Positions 5,296 through 5,862 of a stretch of DNA of 5,862 bases are shown here, piece by piece. A program made the position numbers and the translations under genes. The stretch lies in contig SDWK01000186.1 in assembly GCA_004195335.1 (NCBI GenBank), positions 1 through 5,862 on the forward strand, given 5' to 3'. Source of the stretch: Shewanella sp. Its GTDB lineage: Bacteria > Pseudomonadota > Gammaproteobacteria > Enterobacterales > Shewanellaceae. Numbering within the stretch: the stretch's first letter is position 1; each line of letters starts with the position of its first letter. Below the pieces are notes generated by a model. The model was given only the letters and a program-made list of their open reading frames with translations, did no database searches and was not told where the DNA came from.

Positions 5296-5327
5296 AAAAA
5301 AACAAAGGCGCTATTGGCGCCTTTGTT
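5296..5327 (-). terminator. Rho-independent terminator of the SYLF-domain gene
   Basis: AACAAAGGCGC (5301-5311) pairs perfectly with GCGCCTTTGTT (5317-5327) around TATTG. On the minus strand the stem runs into seven T residues (plus-strand A at 5296-5302). It lies 22 bases beyond the stop of the minus-strand gene at 5350 and isolates it from the S8 remnant. Confidence 0.92.
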
Positions 5328-5349
5328 ATATTCAAAGAGGTCGATGACT

Positions 5350-5862
5350 CTATTTTTCAATAAAGTCATCTTCAAAGTTCGTTTCCCAGTATTTGTAGCC
5401 CTGAACCGTAGCTTGAGCAGCAGCCCCCATCAAATTAACCTGATAGGTTTTGACACCACTGAGATCCACAGACTGATTAGCCGATGCCTGCCCACCACTT
5501 CCCTCGTACTCGGCGCTGGCTTCTGCCTGTGCTTGACCTTCATAGCCAGCATCTTTGAAGCGTTGAACGGCAGCCTTGTCCATAAAGGCTTGCACGAAAG
5601 CGACCTGTTTCCAGCCTATACCAGCACCGACACCACCTGTCGCGAAACGGTAATAAGAAATAGCACCTTTTTCATTAAGTACGCATACCCCACCGCCGGT
5701 TGAAAGTGCTAACAGATAGGTGTTACTGCCTGTGCATGTGACATAGGCAACCGAGTTTGCCACTGCAGAAGCGGCACCTTTATGCTCGCTATAGATATCT
5801 TTCAATGCAGACTGTGTTTCCTCTCGTGCGTTTTTCTTTTTCGCCTCGGGAGTATTCCCCGT
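5350..5862 (-). CDS. SYLF (YSC84-like) lipid-binding domain protein, N-terminus cut by window edge
   Basis: 170 residues are visible. The frame stays open to the right edge (first residues TGNTPEAKKKNAREETQSA), so the start and any signal peptide lie outside; a TTG at 5805 is internal and should not be used as the start. SYLF features, numbered from the window edge, are an amphipathic opening LKDIYSEHKGAASAV (20-34), a Gly-rich strand STGGGVCVLNEKG near 54-66, YYRFATGGVGAGIG at 70-83, FMDKAAVQRF at 93-102 (family pattern F-x-x-x-x-A-x-x-x-F), a variable Ala/Gln/Glu stretch at about 108-132, and the closing YQVNLMGAAAQATVQGYKYW (140-159) that resembles the family ending GLMAG-SL-G-KYW. Eukaryotic SYLF proteins bind phosphoinositides; bacterial ones are usually exported and uncharacterised. 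It is terminated at 5296-5327, with no downstream partner in the same operon. Confidence 0.75.
   Translation of the reverse strand, partial: TGNTPEAKKKNAREETQSALKDIYSEHKGAASAVANSVAYVTCTGSNTYLLALSTGGGVCVLNEKGAISYYRFATGGVGAGIGWKQVAFVQAFMDKAAVQRFKDAGYEGQAQAEASAEYEGSGGQASANQSVDLSGVKTYQVNLMGAAAQATVQGYKYWETNFEDDFIEK

Noticed and set aside
5175..5375. 66-codon minus-strand frame
   Set aside because: It overlaps the end of the SYLF gene and runs straight through its strong terminator hairpin.

Overview
The window looks like the left end of a draft contig from a gammaproteobacterium, most likely Shewanella or a close relative in the Alteromonadales. The basis is the short HPF/YfiA-type protein, the DUF3649 / PepSY-TM / DUF3325 iron operon and the moderate GC content; this is a judgement from sequence feel, not a database match. 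The first 19 bases are exactly the Tn5 mosaic-end (Nextera) adapter, so true genomic sequence starts at about position 20.

Layout. (1) 20-285: contig edge without a recognisable gene, with a rho-independent terminator that closes the minus-strand hpf gene. (2) 286-642, minus: a short HPF/YfiA ribosome-hibernation factor. (3) 643-1287: about 640 bases without a convincing gene. It holds an inverted repeat TGTAAA-N5-TTTACA, an orphan symmetric terminator, a 14-bp perfect palindrome and, at its right end, a likely Fur-controlled promoter. (4) 1288-3607, plus: a tightly packed three-gene operon encoding a DUF3649 small membrane protein, a 556-residue PepSY-TM inner-membrane protein of the siderophore-reductase type, and a DUF3325 small membrane protein. 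They probably act together in the inner membrane, reducing and releasing iron from imported ferric-siderophore. No TonB-dependent receptor is in view. (5) 3747-4223, plus: an unrecognised 158-residue soluble protein behind a promoter whose -35 region is replaced by an 11-bp-period direct repeat, the layout used by OmpR/PhoB-family activators. (6) 4267-5095, minus: a decayed secreted subtilisin-like (S8) protease. It keeps its start, ribosome binding site, signal peptide, I9 propeptide piece, one catalytic-domain motif and a PA-domain piece, but these lie in three different frames and most of the catalytic domain is gone. Its PA region carries in-frame 78-bp tandem repeats with a nested exact 33-bp duplication. 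(7) 5350-5862, minus: a SYLF (YSC84-like) lipid-binding domain protein, cut at its N-terminus by the window edge, with a strong terminator.

No obviously new multi-gene system is visible. The points most worth following are the activator-type promoter in front of the orphan 158-residue protein, the S8 protease remnant with its expanding internal repeats, the gene-poor 640-base gap with an unassigned terminator, and the adapter at the left edge.
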